DNA of 54,520 bases from Roseivirga sp. UBA6061 (GTDB lineage Bacteria > Bacteroidota > Bacteroidia > Cytophagales > Cyclobacteriaceae): contig DIYF01000130.1 of the NCBI GenBank assembly GCA_002427745.1, positions 12,662-67,181 on the forward strand. The letters run 5' to 3'. Positions 44,957 to 52,527 of the stretch are shown piece by piece. Numbering within the stretch: the stretch's first letter is position 1; each line of letters starts with the position of its first letter. The position numbers and the translations under genes are program-made. Under the pieces are notes generated by a model. That model did no database searches, was not told the origin of the DNA, and worked only from the letters and a program-made list of their open reading frames with translations.

Positions 44957-46582
44957 TTAATCGACAAACAACGGCTTAAACGTGAAGTTCTCCCCATCAA
45001 ACAGGCCTAAGTCACTGAGCTTGAGCGCAGGAATTACCAGAAGTGCCATAAAGGAGAGAGACATAAACGGAGATACCAGTTGGCTACCCATGCGCTTGGA
45101 TAAAGCATCGATTTTTGAATAAGCCTCCGCTACGGTATATCCGTCATCGGCAGACATAATACCAGCTACAGGCAGGGGTACCAGCTGCTCTTCTGAGTCT
45201 GAAACGGCACTTACGCCTCCCCGGGCTTCTATGATTATATTGATGGCGCGTGCAATAGAAGTGTCATCCACGCCCACAGCGATGATATTATGAGAGTCGT
45301 GTCCTACACAGGAGGCAATGGCACCTTCCTGCAAACCGAAACTCCTGATAAAGGCAATGGCAGGTGGGGCAGGGGAGTAACGGTTGACCACGACCATTTT
45401 CAGAATATCTGTCTCCGTATTTGAAATGGCGTTGCCTTCCTGGTCTGTTGTCACAGCTTCTGTCAGGCAGTTGGTGATCAGCTGACCATCGAGTGCCTCA
45501 ATCACATGAAGCTGGTCAGAGGTAGCTTTGATTTTCAATTGATCCGCACTGACAGGAGTACAGTTAAAGTTATTGATGATCTTATTTTCTACCCTGGGGA
45601 TCAGACTCTGTTGTCCGTTGGACACCTGTTCACCATTAATATAGGTAGCCCTAATATTAAAAGACTCCGGGTTATCAATCAGAATGAAGTCTGCGTAATC
45701 TCCTTCCCGGAGTGTACCTACATCCAGGTGATAATGTTCTACAGGGTTGATACAGGCGGCTTGTAACACATGAAAGAGGTCGTGCCCTTTGGCCAGTGCT
45801 CTTTGCACCAACTGGTTGATGTGTCCTTCCACTAGGTTATCAGGGTGTTTGTCGTCTGAGCAGAACATGATCATTTCAGGATAATCCGCCAGAAGCTCTA
45901 TCAGGGCTTCAAAGTTTTTGGCTGCTGATCCTTCCCGTATGGCTATTTTCATACCATGCTTCAGCTTGTCCAGCGCTTCTTCTTTGGTAAAGCATTCGTG
46001 ATCTGTTGAAATACCGGCCTTGATGTAGTTTTCGGCTTGTTCTCCTCTGAGTCCCGGAGCATGCCCGTCAATAGGCTTACCCAGCTTTTTAGCGATATCC
46101 AGCTTTTTATAAACCACAGGATCATGGTAGAGCACGCCAGGCCAGTTCATCATTTCTGCCAGGTATTTCACCTCGGGCTTTTCTAAGAGGTAGGCCACCT
46201 CTGCAGGAGTAATTTCCGCACCGGCCGTTTCAAAGGTAGTGGCAGGGACACAGGAAGGGGCACCAAAGTTGAATTTAAAATTGACCTGTTTCCCGTTGTC
46301 AATCATGTATTCGACCCCTTTAACACCAAGCACGTTGCCGATTTCATGCGGGTCAGATACGGTGGAAACAGTGCCATGCACTACGGCCAGCCTGGCAAAT
46401 TCCGAAGGCACTACCATAGAGCTTTCCACATGCACATGCGCATCCACAAAACCCGGGAGAATGTATTGGTCAGCCACCTGGTCAGCCTCTGTTATCCGGG
46501 TGATGCGATTGCCTTCTGTAGTGATCTCTCCTTTAAAAATTCTTTTGTTGCGAATATCGATAATGTGCCCGCTGATCTTCAT
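44957..46582 (-). CDS. ade: Adenine deaminase
   Basis: 541 residues, within the usual length range of the family. It converts adenine to hypoxanthine and ammonia (purine salvage, cytoplasm). Amidohydrolase metal ligands are visible: D-A-H-V-H at residues 47-51, then S-D-P-H-E-I-G-N-V, D-G-H-A-P-G-L-R-G, D-H-E-C and C-S-D-D-K-H-P-D. The C-terminal deaminase-specific V-G-H-D-S-H-N-I-I-A-V-G segment is intact. The start gives M-K-I-S-G-H-I-I-D-I, suited to the N-terminal beta-sandwich. It appears to be a single-gene unit, diverging from the propeller gene across a 177-bp gap. I am confident of the family; substrate specificity is by homology. Confidence 0.94.
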   Translation of the reverse strand: MKISGHIIDIRNKRIFKGEITTEGNRITRITEADQVADQYILPGFVDAHVHVESSMVVPSEFARLAVVHGTVSTVSDPHEIGNVLGVKGVEYMIDNGKQVNFKFNFGAPSCVPATTFETAGAEITPAEVAYLLEKPEVKYLAEMMNWPGVLYHDPVVYKKLDIAKKLGKPIDGHAPGLRGEQAENYIKAGISTDHECFTKEEALDKLKHGMKIAIREGSAAKNFEALIELLADYPEMIMFCSDDKHPDNLVEGHINQLVQRALAKGHDLFHVLQAACINPVEHYHLDVGTLREGDYADFILIDNPESFNIRATYINGEQVSNGQQSLIPRVENKIINNFNCTPVSADQLKIKATSDQLHVIEALDGQLITNCLTEAVTTDQEGNAISNTETDILKMVVVNRYSPAPPAIAFIRSFGLQEGAIASCVGHDSHNIIAVGVDDTSIARAINIIIEARGGVSAVSDSEEQLVPLPVAGIMSADDGYTVAEAYSKIDALSKRMGSQLVSPFMSLSFMALLVIPALKLSDLGLFDGENFTFKPLFVD

Positions 46583-46677
46583 AGTACTATGGTTTGAGTT
46601 GTGAAATTACAGCTTTGACCGTAGTGTTACCAGCAAAGTTTTGAACTGACCACATTTACTCTACGCTGAGCACAGTT

Positions 46678-46694
46678 CACGGCAATAATCCGTG
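46678..46694. repeat. Short inverted repeat CACGG-CAATAAT-CCGTG between divergent genes
   Basis: Five-base perfect arms with a 7-base AT-rich spacer lie in the 177-bp gap between ade and the propeller gene, about 66 bp before the latter. It might be an operator for either gene. The arms are too short to be convincing alone, and I found no good TAnnTTTG box next to it. Confidence 0.25.
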
Positions 46695-46759
46695 TTGTTG
46701 AGCGATGTTTTTAGTTGTGAAACTATTCTTTTAGTAAATTCCTCTCTAAATACAGGTAA

Positions 46760-47908
46760 ATGAACAAAAACACTTCTCTTTGCTTGATTGCTGTTCTTCT
46801 CTTATCTGCCTGTGGGAGTAAAGAAACGAGCACCGGAATTACAACGGTAGATATCAACCCCAGCCGGACGGTGCCCATCAGGGAATTATTTTCCTCAGTA
46901 AAAGTAGTGCCTCTTGAACAGAAGGAGGGAGCCTTGTTTGGTTTGACATTTAGTAAGATTGACTTTTATGACAATGAGCTGTACATAGCCCCGAGTAGTT
47001 ATGGTCGTAGAAAAATACTCGTTTATGACCTGGAGGGGAAGCTTGTCAGGAGCATAGATAACTTCGGGCCCGGCCCGAACCAGTTGAAGAGATTGTACAA
47101 TTTTCAAGTGATCGATGATGAGCATCTGGAACTGGCAACCTCATCAGGGTATATGCTTTACAGGTACAATATGAAATATGATACAGTGGAGTGGCGCAAA
47201 AACTTCAAAGGGAATTCTTTTGGGGAATTTGTGAAGAGAAAAGATGGAGAAGGCTACTACCTGGCCCGAGGTGTCACGGCAGCTGATTACAGAGATCCGC
47301 TTTTTTGGCTAAGTGCTGTTGATGCCGACCTTGAGGAGGAAAAAGAGTACTTTGAAGGGAGACCTATGAAGCCTCAGGCAACCCGGATGCCAACGCTTTA
47401 CCATACTATCCAGTGGCTGGATGATGAACTGAGGTTTCTGCCTCCCTATTCTGACACCATCTTTACTTTACAGGATAATCTGGAAGTAGCGAAATACAAA
47501 CTTGATTTTGGCAAATACAAAAAGTACAACAGTCAGAATGTGGATGGCAGGAAGGTAGATGAGGTTTTTAAGAATAAAAACGGGGTCAGGGCGATCAACT
47601 TTTACGAGGTAAATGACCAACTCGTTTTGTCCTACTACTATGGTAAAAACATGCTAACCATATACGACAAAGAGGAAAAAATGAGTAAGACAGCTGTGAT
47701 CTCAAAATCACTGCTGCTCGATGAATCCTACGTACTACGGCCTTTCTATGCAGATAATGAAATGATAGCCTGTACCTTTAGATCAAATAATATGACGGCC
47801 GGGGAGTACGTCAAAAAGTACTTTGACAAGGATCAGATTGAAGGTGATCTGAAGGATTCTGATACAGAAGAAGAGGTGCCCGAAATCGTAATCTTCAGGT
47901 TTAATTAG
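46760..47908 (+). CDS. 6-bladed beta-propeller lipoprotein
   Basis: 382 residues. A lipoprotein signal with lipobox L-S-A-C places the lipidated Cys at 18, followed by G-S-K-E. The body matches the Bacteroidota 6-bladed beta-propeller family: an opening I-x-E-L-F-S-S-V-K-V-V-P-L-E, repeated blades of the kind I-L-V-Y-D-L-E-G-K-L-V-R-S-I, and the F-G-P-G-P-N-Q turn typical of the first blade. Members are often surface or periplasmic proteins of unknown ligand. It stands alone on the plus strand, and its last 8 bp overlap the end of the opposing small gene. Confidence 0.85.
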   Translation: MNKNTSLCLIAVLLLSACGSKETSTGITTVDINPSRTVPIRELFSSVKVVPLEQKEGALFGLTFSKIDFYDNELYIAPSSYGRRKILVYDLEGKLVRSIDNFGPGPNQLKRLYNFQVIDDEHLELATSSGYMLYRYNMKYDTVEWRKNFKGNSFGEFVKRKDGEGYYLARGVTAADYRDPLFWLSAVDADLEEEKEYFEGRPMKPQATRMPTLYHTIQWLDDELRFLPPYSDTIFTLQDNLEVAKYKLDFGKYKKYNSQNVDGRKVDEVFKNKNGVRAINFYEVNDQLVLSYYYGKNMLTIYDKEEKMSKTAVISKSLLLDESYVLRPFYADNEMIACTFRSNNMTAGEYVKKYFDKDQIEGDLKDSDTEEEVPEIVIFRFN

Positions 47909-48140
47909 ATACTATATGCTTATTAAACTGCGGTTTGAAAACCCTTTTCTTCCGCGATACAAAGCGTGCTTTTAACTGGAAATAGAGGATTGACCCGATA
48001 ACGGGGAAGAACAGCACCACAAGGAGCCAGGATGTTCTTTCGTTCGATCTGTGAAACCTGGAGCGGGTGATATCTGTAATGGCCCAGAACCAAAGAACCA
48101 GACTGCTGATAATAAAGGTACCGAATAATATCTCTTGCAT
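47901..48140 (-). CDS. Small two-TM protein with PLDc_N-type domain
   Basis: 79 residues. TM1 at about 5-22 is followed by W-x-x-x-D-I-T-R-S-R-F; TM2 at about 38-58 holds W-L-L-V-V-L-F-F-P-V-I-G-S-I-L-Y-F. This W...D-I-x-R...W-x-x-x-x-x-x-x-P-x-x-G-x-x-x-Y pattern is that of the phospholipase D N-terminal (PLDc_N) membrane segment, which occurs both in cardiolipin synthases and as free-standing small proteins. No HKD catalytic domain is present, so no enzyme activity is expected. The C-terminus is basic. Confidence 0.8.
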   Translation of the reverse strand: MQEILFGTFIISSLVLWFWAITDITRSRFHRSNERTSWLLVVLFFPVIGSILYFQLKARFVSRKKRVFKPQFNKHIVSN

Positions 48141-48177
48141 GTGATCAGTTATCTATAGAACTAAAATAGAAACAATA

Positions 48178-48229
48178 CCTGTCAGTTCAGATGATTTGCT
48201 GCTAAGCGGTTTTTCCGATAACTGACAGG
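48178..48229. repeat. 10-bp perfect inverted repeat CCTGTCAGTT / AACTGACAGG
   Basis: Arms at 48178-48187 and 48220-48229 are exact reverse complements, 32 bp apart, in the 108-bp gap between the PLDc_N gene and the isomerase-like gene (both minus). It lies 20-71 bp past the stop of the isomerase-like gene. On the minus strand it is followed by a T-rich but interrupted stretch, so it may act as a weak terminator or mRNA 3'-end hairpin for that gene. Confidence 0.55.
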
Positions 48230-48248
48230 CAAATGGTAAAGCTGACAT

Positions 48249-49271
48249 TTACTCTATCTCAGCAAACACTTTTTCCAGCAGGGCCTTTGTGGCCTTGATG
48301 CCTTCATCTTCTGATAGCTGCAGGCCTTCATACTCTATACCGATATTACCTTTAAAGCCTGATTTCTTCACGATTTTCATGATGCGGGAGAAGTCAGAGT
48401 TCGTTTCATTGCCGTTTTCATCAAACATATGCGTTTTCGCACTCACGGCTTTGGCATAAGGCATCAGTTCTTCAATGCCCTGGTAGCGGTCATACTCGTT
48501 TACACATCCATCAGGTCCGTTTTCTATACAGAAGTTTCCAAAATCAGGGAGGGTACCTACGTTGTCCATGTTCACACGTTTCATAACGTCAGCCAGCCAG
48601 GCACCATTAGAGGAATAGCCTCCGTGATTTTCTACAACCACGTTGATGCCCTGTGTGGCACCGTATTCTCCCAGTTTAGACAGTCCGTCTACAGCATTTG
48701 CAGCTACTTCTTCAGCTGTACCGTTTCCGGCTGCATTGACGCGGATGGTTTTAGCTCCCAGAAATTTGGCTATATCCACCCAGGCATGGTGGTTTTGAAC
48801 GGCCTGTGCTCTGGCCGCATCATCAGCATCACCCAGGTTGCCTAAAGCATCACACATGATTAAGCCCACGGAGACTCCCGCTTCATCACATTTTTGCTTA
48901 AATGCTCTCCAGTACTCCATATCATTGGCTTTACCATAATAGAAGGTATTTACCAGCTCTATGGTCTTGATACCGTATTCGGCTGCCAGCGCAGGGAATT
49001 CCATAGGGTCTTCTCCCTCCTGAATCAGGGCATCGGGATTTTCTCTTAATGTTTTGCCAAACCACTGCCAGCCACCCCGGGCCTGCAGATCACCAAAGTA
49101 CTTGCGGTGAAGGGACCATTGTGCCAGCGAGATTTGAAAGTCAGGATCAGCGGAGGCTGTTTCTCCATTGTTCTCAGAAGAATCTGAACCAGAGCCACAT
49201 GCCTGGAGTATCAGAACGGATAGTAGGGCAGCAAAAACTTTTGCGGTTAATAAAGGTGCGCGTTTCTTCAT
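48249..49271 (-). CDS. Sugar phosphate isomerase/epimerase-like TIM-barrel lipoprotein
   Basis: 340 residues. The lipobox L-Q-A-C puts the lipidated Cys at 25, then a Ser/Asn/Glu-rich linker to about residue 45. The rest fits the xylose-isomerase-like (AP endonuclease 2) TIM barrel: a strand ending in I-E-L-V-N, then V-V-V-E-N-H-G-G, L-P-D-F-G-N-F, K-T-H-M-F and I-G-I-E-Y-E-G, which supply the Glu, His and Asp residues that usually bind the metal. Family members rearrange sugars or related polyols; the substrate here is unknown. The lipid anchor implies action in the envelope, probably the periplasm or outer membrane. Confidence 0.85.
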   Translation of the reverse strand: MKKRAPLLTAKVFAALLSVLILQACGSGSDSSENNGETASADPDFQISLAQWSLHRKYFGDLQARGGWQWFGKTLRENPDALIQEGEDPMEFPALAAEYGIKTIELVNTFYYGKANDMEYWRAFKQKCDEAGVSVGLIMCDALGNLGDADDAARAQAVQNHHAWVDIAKFLGAKTIRVNAAGNGTAEEVAANAVDGLSKLGEYGATQGINVVVENHGGYSSNGAWLADVMKRVNMDNVGTLPDFGNFCIENGPDGCVNEYDRYQGIEELMPYAKAVSAKTHMFDENGNETNSDFSRIMKIVKKSGFKGNIGIEYEGLQLSEDEGIKATKALLEKVFAEIE

Positions 49272-49409
49272 CAGTTGAGGGTTTAGGTTAAAACGGACAT
49301 GAATTTGCTGAAAAGATAGGGAAGAAGCAAAAAGGACTTTTTGAGTGGTACTACAACGTAGCTGGTAAAAATCTCTGATGTAATATCTACAGTCTATCCT
49401 TTCAGCCCT

Positions 49410-49417
49410 TACCTTTG
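49410..49417 (+). promoter_or_regulatory. -7 type box (TACCTTTG) immediately upstream of cmk
   Basis: This is an exact match to the Bacteroidota TAnnTTTG element, ending 6 bp before the cmk ATG at 49424. Initiation at the usual distance would begin at or next to the start codon, giving a leaderless or near-leaderless mRNA. No TTG/TTTG -33 box is seen at the right distance, which lowers confidence. Confidence 0.45.
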
Positions 49418-49423
49418 CGGCCG

Positions 49424-50104
49424 ATGAAGAAAATCAATATCGCCATCGATGGTTTTTCAGGTTGTGGCAAAAGCAGCACGGCCAAAGAAGTAGCCAAAGT
49501 ACTCGACTATAAATTCATTGATACCGGTGCCATGTACAGGGCGGTAACCCTCTATTTTCTGAGAAATGAGGTGGACCTGAATAATGATGCGGCCATAGCC
49601 GGGGCATTGAGTGAAATTCAGATCGATTTTAAGCCCAACAAAGAACTGGGAAAAAGCGAAACCTTTTTGAATCAACAAAATGTTGAAAAGGAGATACGAA
49701 AAATGTACGTGTCTGAAATGGTAAGTCCGGTGTCAGCGATCAAGGCGGTAAGAGTAGCCATGGTGGCGCAGCAACAGGAAATGGGCAAAGACAGGGGAGT
49801 GGTAATGGATGGAAGAGACATTGCCTCTGTGGTGTTTCCCGATGCCGAACTGAAGATCTTTATGAAAGCCAGTGATGAGGCCAGGGCAAGGCGCAGGTTG
49901 AAAGAACTGGAAGAAAAAGGAGAGGCTGTTTCCCTTGAGGAAATTGCCCGCAATTTCAGGGAACGCGATGAGCAGGACAGCACCAGGAAAGAAAGCCCGC
50001 TGATTCAGGTGCCTGAGGCAGTGGTAATCGATACCTCAGACCTCAGGTTTGAAGATCAAGTACAAAAAGTATTAGCTTTGGCAGAAGAAAGGATGGCTGA
50101 GTAA
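49424..50104 (+). CDS. cmk: Cytidylate kinase (CMP/dCMP kinase)
   Basis: 226 residues from the ATG at 49424. An in-frame TTG three codons upstream lies inside the likely -7 box, so I reject it as the start. The enzyme phosphorylates CMP or dCMP with ATP in the cytoplasm. The P-loop is G-F-S-G-C-G-K-S (residues 10-17). The CMP-site motif D-T-G-A-M-Y-R-A-V follows at about 35-43. Further on are M-D-G-R-D-I-A-S-V-V-F-P-D-A and the lid R-D-E-Q-D-S-x-R. All expected elements are intact. ispH follows after 14 bp, a pairing common in Bacteroidota. Confidence 0.96.
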   Translation: MKKINIAIDGFSGCGKSSTAKEVAKVLDYKFIDTGAMYRAVTLYFLRNEVDLNNDAAIAGALSEIQIDFKPNKELGKSETFLNQQNVEKEIRKMYVSEMVSPVSAIKAVRVAMVAQQQEMGKDRGVVMDGRDIASVVFPDAELKIFMKASDEARARRRLKELEEKGEAVSLEEIARNFRERDEQDSTRKESPLIQVPEAVVIDTSDLRFEDQVQKVLALAEERMAE

Positions 50105-50118
50105 GCGCAGGAGAAATT

Positions 50119-51012
50119 ATGGATGTTACGATAGATAAAAATTCAGGTTATTGCTTCGGAGTAGAGTTCGCTATTCAAATGGCGGAAGATGAGATGCAGG
50201 ACGGAAAGCTCTACTGCCTGGGAGATATCGTACATAATAGTATGGAGGTGAAGCGCCTCAACGCCAAAGGCCTGGAGGTCATAGACCGGGAGCAGCTCGA
50301 GAATATTCGCGATTCCAAAGTACTGATCAGGGCACACGGTGAGCCGCCAGAGACTTATGAGTTAGCCCTGCGTAATAATATTGAATTGGTGGACGCTTCC
50401 TGTCCGGTAGTATTGAAACTGCAGAACCGGGTAAAACTGGCTCACGATAAAATGACCCGCAAAGACGGGCAAATCGTGATATATGGTAAAACAGGCCATG
50501 CTGAAGTAATCGGTCTGACCGGCCAGACGAATAATGAAGCCATCATTGTGATGGACGATGCCGATCTGGAAAAGATAGACTTTACCCGGCCCGTTACCTT
50601 GTTTAGTCAGACCACCAAAAGCACCAAAGGCTTTTATCGCATTCGCGAAATGATCCAGGAAAGGATCAGAGAGGCCAAGGGGGAGCTTGAAGAGATTGAT
50701 TTTAGTGCCAATGACAGCATCTGTCGTCAGGTTTCCAACAGAGAACCTCAGCTACAGCGTTTTTCGGAAGAAAAAGATGTCATTGTTTTCGTAAGTGGTA
50801 AGAAGAGTTCTAATGGCAAGGCCCTGTACGGAGTCTGCAAGCGCCAGAATGAGAGAAGTTACTTTGTAGAGAATGAGGATGAGGTAGATTTGTCCTGGTT
50901 CAAACCTACGGATACCATTGGTATTTGCGGGGCAACTTCAACCCCTATGTGGCTCATGGAAAATGTCGCTACATACATCCGAAATTCCTTCGCAGAAGCG
51001 CCTATTGTATAA
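50119..51012 (+). CDS. ispH: 4-hydroxy-3-methylbut-2-enyl diphosphate reductase
   Basis: 297 residues. It catalyses the last step of the MEP pathway, HMBPP to IPP and DMAPP, using a [4Fe-4S] cluster. The three cluster cysteines are present: Cys12 in G-Y-C-F-G-V, Cys95 in A-S-C-P-V-V, and Cys202 in S-I-C-R-Q-V. Substrate-binding His39 (I-V-H-N), the H-G-E-P-P block, and G-H-A-E-V with the catalytic Glu (about 129) are also visible. An AGGAGA sits 4 bp before the ATG. It is co-transcribed with cmk, and a terminator follows 8 bp after the stop. Confidence 0.96.
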   Translation: MDVTIDKNSGYCFGVEFAIQMAEDEMQDGKLYCLGDIVHNSMEVKRLNAKGLEVIDREQLENIRDSKVLIRAHGEPPETYELALRNNIELVDASCPVVLKLQNRVKLAHDKMTRKDGQIVIYGKTGHAEVIGLTGQTNNEAIIVMDDADLEKIDFTRPVTLFSQTTKSTKGFYRIREMIQERIREAKGELEEIDFSANDSICRQVSNREPQLQRFSEEKDVIVFVSGKKSSNGKALYGVCKRQNERSYFVENEDEVDLSWFKPTDTIGICGATSTPMWLMENVATYIRNSFAEAPIV

Positions 51013-51020
51013 ATATCTGC

Positions 51021-51045
51021 GAAGTATTTCCTACTTCATTTTTTT
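51021..51045 (+). terminator. Rho-independent terminator after cmk-ispH
   Basis: A perfect 6-bp stem GAAGTA (51021-51026) / TACTTC (51032-51037) with loop TTTCC is followed by A and seven T. It begins 8 bp after the ispH stop and separates this operon from nqr. Confidence 0.75.
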
Positions 51046-51082
51046 AGGGCTAAATTCACCACCCGAAAGCCGCGAAATTGCT

Positions 51083-51111
51083 TTTGATTGAGGCAGAATG
51101 TGTTAATTTTG
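51083..51111 (+). promoter_or_regulatory. Bacteroidota-type promoter for the nqr operon
   Basis: TTTG at 51083-51086 and TAATTTTG at 51104-51111, an exact TAnnTTTG, are 17 bp apart, inside the range reported for Bacteroidota promoters. The predicted start is about 51118, giving a leader of roughly 35 bases before the nqrA ATG. An imperfect 9-bp inverted repeat (51087-51095 / 51110-51118, 8 of 9 matched) encloses the -7 box. Confidence 0.7.
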
Positions 51112-51153
51112 CCTCGATTTTGATCAACCTTATTGATTCGCAATAAAAAGAGT

Positions 51154-52521
51154 ATGTCTAAGATTCTAAAGCTTAAAAAAGGCTTTGATATTAACCTCGC
51201 AGGAAAGGCAGAAAAGACGATCGCAGATTCCCCTCTATCGGAAACGTTTGCACTCAAACCCACCGACTTTATTGGCATGAAAAGACCCAAGCTCCTGGTA
51301 GCTGAGGGTGACAACGTGAAAGCAGGTACGCCTGTTTTGTACGACAAAATGCAGGAAGATGTGATGTACTGTTCTCCGGTAAGTGGTGAGATAGTCGAAG
51401 TGAAAAGAGGAGCCAAACGAAAAATCCTCGAGATTAAAATTCTTGCTGACAAGGAGATTGAGTACGAAACGTTCGAAAGCTTCAACGTTTCAGATGTCAA
51501 TTCAATGTCCAGAGAAGATGCTCAGGCTCATATGCTGAAAGGCGGAGTCTGGCCTAATATCATCCAACGTCCTTACGGAGTGGTGGCCAATGAAAATGAT
51601 TCGCCAAAGGCAATCTTCATCTCCACCTTTGATACACATCCGCTGGCAGCTGACCTGGCCTTTACCCTCAATGGTGAAGCAGAAGCTTTTCAGACAGGTA
51701 TCAGTATCCTCAAGAAATTCACTGAGGGTGATGTACACGTAAACCATAACTCTGACGCAGAGGTATCTGCCACTTTCGGTGGTGCCGACAATGCGCAACA
51801 TAATAAGGTATCAGGTCCGCACCCTGCAGGTAATGTAGGCGTGCAGATTCACCATATCGATCCTGTTAACAAGGGAGATATTGTCTGGACAGTATCGCCT
51901 TACGGAGTGGTGCAGATTGGTAAACTCTTCAATACCGGTAAATACGATGCTTCCAAACTGGTAGCCGTAGCTGGTTCAGAAGTCAGCAAACCACAGTACT
52001 ACAAAACCTTTGCAGGAGCGGCTATCAATAAATTTGTAGCCGGTAACCTCAAGCAAGATCACGTGCGCTTTATCAGTGGCAATGCTCTTACAGGTGAGAA
52101 GGTAGAAGAAGATGGTTACCTCGGTTTTTACGATAACCTTTTGAGCGTACTGCCGGAAGGAGATCATGCCGATTTCCTTGGCTGGATCATGCCGAAGAAA
52201 AATGTACTCAGCTTCCACAGAGCCTGGGGCTTGTTCTCATTCCTTAATGGTAAGAATAAAGAGTACGTGCTGGATACCAACACCAACGGTGAAGAAAGAG
52301 CTTTTGTACAGACCGGTACATTTGAGCAGGTAGTACCTATGGATATTTATCCTACTTACCTGCTAAAAGCCATCATGTCTGAAGACTTTGACAATATGGA
52401 AGCACTGGGTATCTACGAAGTGATAGAAGAAGATCTCGCATTGTGCGAATACATTGATGTGTCAAAGCATGATGTGCAGGAGATCGTGAGAGAAGGTTTG
52501 GATTTAATGCAAAACGGATAA
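51154..52521 (+). CDS. nqrA: Na+-translocating NADH:quinone reductase subunit A
   Basis: 455 residues from the ATG at 51154. A TTG seven codons upstream is in frame, but the ATG gives the normal M-S-K-I-L-K-L-K-K-G-F-D opening. NqrA is the peripheral cytoplasmic subunit of the six-subunit Na+ pump NqrABCDEF, implicated in quinone binding. Typical features are the early K-K-G-F-D-I-N-L-A-G-K-A-E segment, the lipoyl-like stretch with V-A-E-G-D-N-V-K-A-G-T-P-V, and the F-I-S-T-F-D-T-H-P-L-A region. Length fits the family. nqrB follows after 6 bp. Confidence 0.96.
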   Translation: MSKILKLKKGFDINLAGKAEKTIADSPLSETFALKPTDFIGMKRPKLLVAEGDNVKAGTPVLYDKMQEDVMYCSPVSGEIVEVKRGAKRKILEIKILADKEIEYETFESFNVSDVNSMSREDAQAHMLKGGVWPNIIQRPYGVVANENDSPKAIFISTFDTHPLAADLAFTLNGEAEAFQTGISILKKFTEGDVHVNHNSDAEVSATFGGADNAQHNKVSGPHPAGNVGVQIHHIDPVNKGDIVWTVSPYGVVQIGKLFNTGKYDASKLVAVAGSEVSKPQYYKTFAGAAINKFVAGNLKQDHVRFISGNALTGEKVEEDGYLGFYDNLLSVLPEGDHADFLGWIMPKKNVLSFHRAWGLFSFLNGKNKEYVLDTNTNGEERAFVQTGTFEQVVPMDIYPTYLLKAIMSEDFDNMEALGIYEVIEEDLALCEYIDVSKHDVQEIVREGLDLMQNG

Positions 52522-52527
52522 GCTGGC

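Noticed and set aside
51133..51153. TTG at 51133 as the nqrA start
   Set aside because: It would put seven extra residues before the normal M-S-K-I-L start of NqrA and leave almost no leader after the predicted transcription start.
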